64,000 nt of DNA, from assembly GCF_024198255.1 (NCBI RefSeq), contig NZ_JAJVKW010000017.1:162750-226749 (forward strand). The letters are read 5' to 3'. Position numbers and translations under genes: made by a program. How positions within the stretch are numbered: position 1 is the first letter of the stretch; every line of letters starts with the position of its first letter. The DNA comes from Myxococcus guangdongensis. GTDB lineage: Bacteria; Myxococcota; Myxococcia; Myxococcales; Myxococcaceae. Below are positions 63,239 through 64,000 of this stretch, in pieces. The notes beneath the pieces were generated by a model. The model saw nothing but the letters and a program-made list of their open reading frames with translations, was not told the DNA's origin and searched no databases.

Positions 63239-63886
63239 CTCGTGGAGCGGTCCGAGGCCGGAGTGAGCACCGCGGCAGGCGGAGCGCAGACCGGGCGGAG
63301 GAGTGGACTCTAGTTCTGCACAGATACCGAGTCAAACACCTCGGCAGCCCCAAAAGCCGAAGGAATTCAGAAGGTTGAGGGGTTCAGAGGCCGCTCGGAG
63401 GCTGCATGGAGACCGGGCGCGGCGTCGTCTGTCGGACAGGACCTGGATGATCTCCGGCCGACGCCCCACATCGGCCCCTTGGATCCCACCCAGCGCCAGG
63501 CGCGAACTCGTGGCCAGAACGCGCCGCCCCGCCCGGCTCTGTCCACGACGAACGGCTCCAGCGATGCTCTTGGGGCACCGGTCAGGGACAAGCAGTGGCG
63601 TGGAGGCTTCCCGCGAAGGACGGCCCCAGCCGAACCACGAGGACACGCAGGCCCATGAGCCAGGCGCTGCCGAGCTCTTCGTGCACGCCGAGACTCCGTC
63701 TCCGACTGGGTGGAGCAGCGGAACGAGAGGCCGCGGGTGGAGTTGCGGCAAGAGGCGCTCAACGCGAGGTTCGCCCAAGGTCCGCGGGTTCGTGGCGAAA
63801 GCACACGAGGAGGACTTCAACCGCCTTGCGGAGGTCCTCGGCTCGCGGTGAAGTCCGCGAGGCAGTGCGGAGTGCGGAAAAAAGAA
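63239..63886. other. About 650-bp region between the kinase and 5S genes, possibly with a gene remnant
   Basis: No convincing intact gene. The first 130 bp form the upstream region of the kinase gene. Open frames on both strands are short, lack family matches and have mixed codon use. Near 63680-63851 on the plus strand two adjacent frames have the GC-rich third positions of real coding DNA: one reads WVEQRNERPRVEL, the other ends KAHEEDFNRLAEVLGSR. This looks like a decayed C-terminal remnant interrupted by a frameshift, but it is unproven. Confidence 0.35.
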
Positions 63887-63917
63887 AAGCCCCCGTCGCA
63901 CGAGGCGACGAGGGCTT
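63887..63917 (-). terminator. Terminator of the rRNA operon
   Basis: On the minus strand, a stem AGCCCTCGTCGC / GCGACGGGGGCT with a small loop, then TTTTCTTTTTTCC. A GC-rich hairpin with a T-rich run directly after the 5S gene is the classic factor-independent end of an rRNA operon. Confidence 0.85.
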
Positions 63918-63929
63918 CTCAAAAAGAAT

Positions 63930-64000
63930 CCGGCAGCGACCTACTCTCCCACGCGGTTTCCCGCGGAGTACCATCGGCTCTGGAGGGCTTAACTTCCGTG
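63930..64000 (-). rRNA. rrf: 5S ribosomal RNA, 3' part
   Basis: About 71 of the usual 115-120 bases are present; the rest lies beyond the window end. Reading the minus strand, the sequence runs from CACGGAAGTTAAGCCCTCCAGAGCC through GATGGTACTCCGCGGGAAACCGCGTGGGAGAGTAGG to TCGCTGCCGG, the near-universal 3' half of bacterial 5S rRNA. It implies that 23S and 16S genes lie just outside, on the minus strand. The exact 3' end is set by analogy. Confidence 0.93.

Noticed and set aside
59057..63313. A 1418-codon plus-strand frame over the KamA-like and kinase genes
   Set aside because: Opposite a well-defined radical SAM gene and a kinase; Arg/His-rich composition and no recognisable domain.
63332..63922. 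A 196-codon minus-strand frame before the 5S gene
   Set aside because: It runs through the rRNA terminator, is Arg/Ser/Pro-rich and lacks any motif.

Overview
The window is GC-rich, densely coded chromosomal DNA from a myxobacterium, most likely of the Myxococcaceae/Cystobacterineae. This is an inference from gene content: Tad-type pilus genes, a Ser/Thr kinase with PEGA repeats, free-standing MshEN (GspE N-terminal) proteins, many lipoproteins, HD-GYP and LuxR-type regulators, and frequent ATGA, GTGA and TGATG gene junctions. No insertion sequence, prophage, CRISPR array or tRNA was seen. Almost all the long open frames lying opposite these genes are antisense artefacts of high GC.

Layout. 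1-11304 (minus strand) is a Tad-like pilus/secretion locus. An ECF sigma factor and its coupled anti-sigma factor are followed by TadE, TadG and a second TadE protein, two uncharacterised exported proteins, a tiny Flp/TadE-like pseudopilin, a membrane protein, a lipoprotein, CpaB and the start of TadB. 11390-15594 is a tight five-gene operon of two MshEN proteins, an OppD/OppF ATPase pair without permeases, and a DUF2085 protein. 15655-17717 holds a DUF4292-like lipoprotein divergent from ExbB/ExbD. 17855-22024 is lipid and acyl-CoA metabolism: an acyl-CoA dehydrogenase, a two-subunit MaoC-type hydratase and a DapB-like reductase. 22263-28912 holds an HD-GYP response regulator, a HEAT-repeat/cyclophilin lipoprotein, a zinc-ribbon membrane protein and a MoxR/DUF58 pair. 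29114-33561 holds a RapA-like helicase, an Smr protein, a small exported protein and a DUF72 protein.

33694-36528 is a NarL/DesK-type two-component system divergent from a six-to-seven-helix membrane protein across a large inverted repeat. 36518-41307 holds a lipid kinase, a zinc-ribbon protein, DUF1643 coupled to PhzF, and a divergent MocR regulator whose start codon lies inside a perfect palindrome. 41311-48556 holds aspS, a gluzincin-like lipoprotein coupled to a barrel protein, a YHS protein, recJ and a second barrel protein. 48665-55595 is the classic queA-tgt-yajC-secD-secF order preceded by a SpoIID-domain protein. 55623-57596 holds three small envelope-type genes. 57633-60250 is a tandem pair of lysine 2,3-aminomutase-family radical SAM enzymes. 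60350-63238 is the PEGA kinase. The window ends in the 3' part of a 5S rRNA gene with its terminator, the tail of an rRNA operon on the minus strand.

No wholly new system can be proven from the sequence alone. The strongest candidates for a second look are the Tad-like locus with its unnamed exported proteins, the MshEN-OppDF operon, the KamA pair with a divergent PLP loop in one member, and the two large regulatory dyads.
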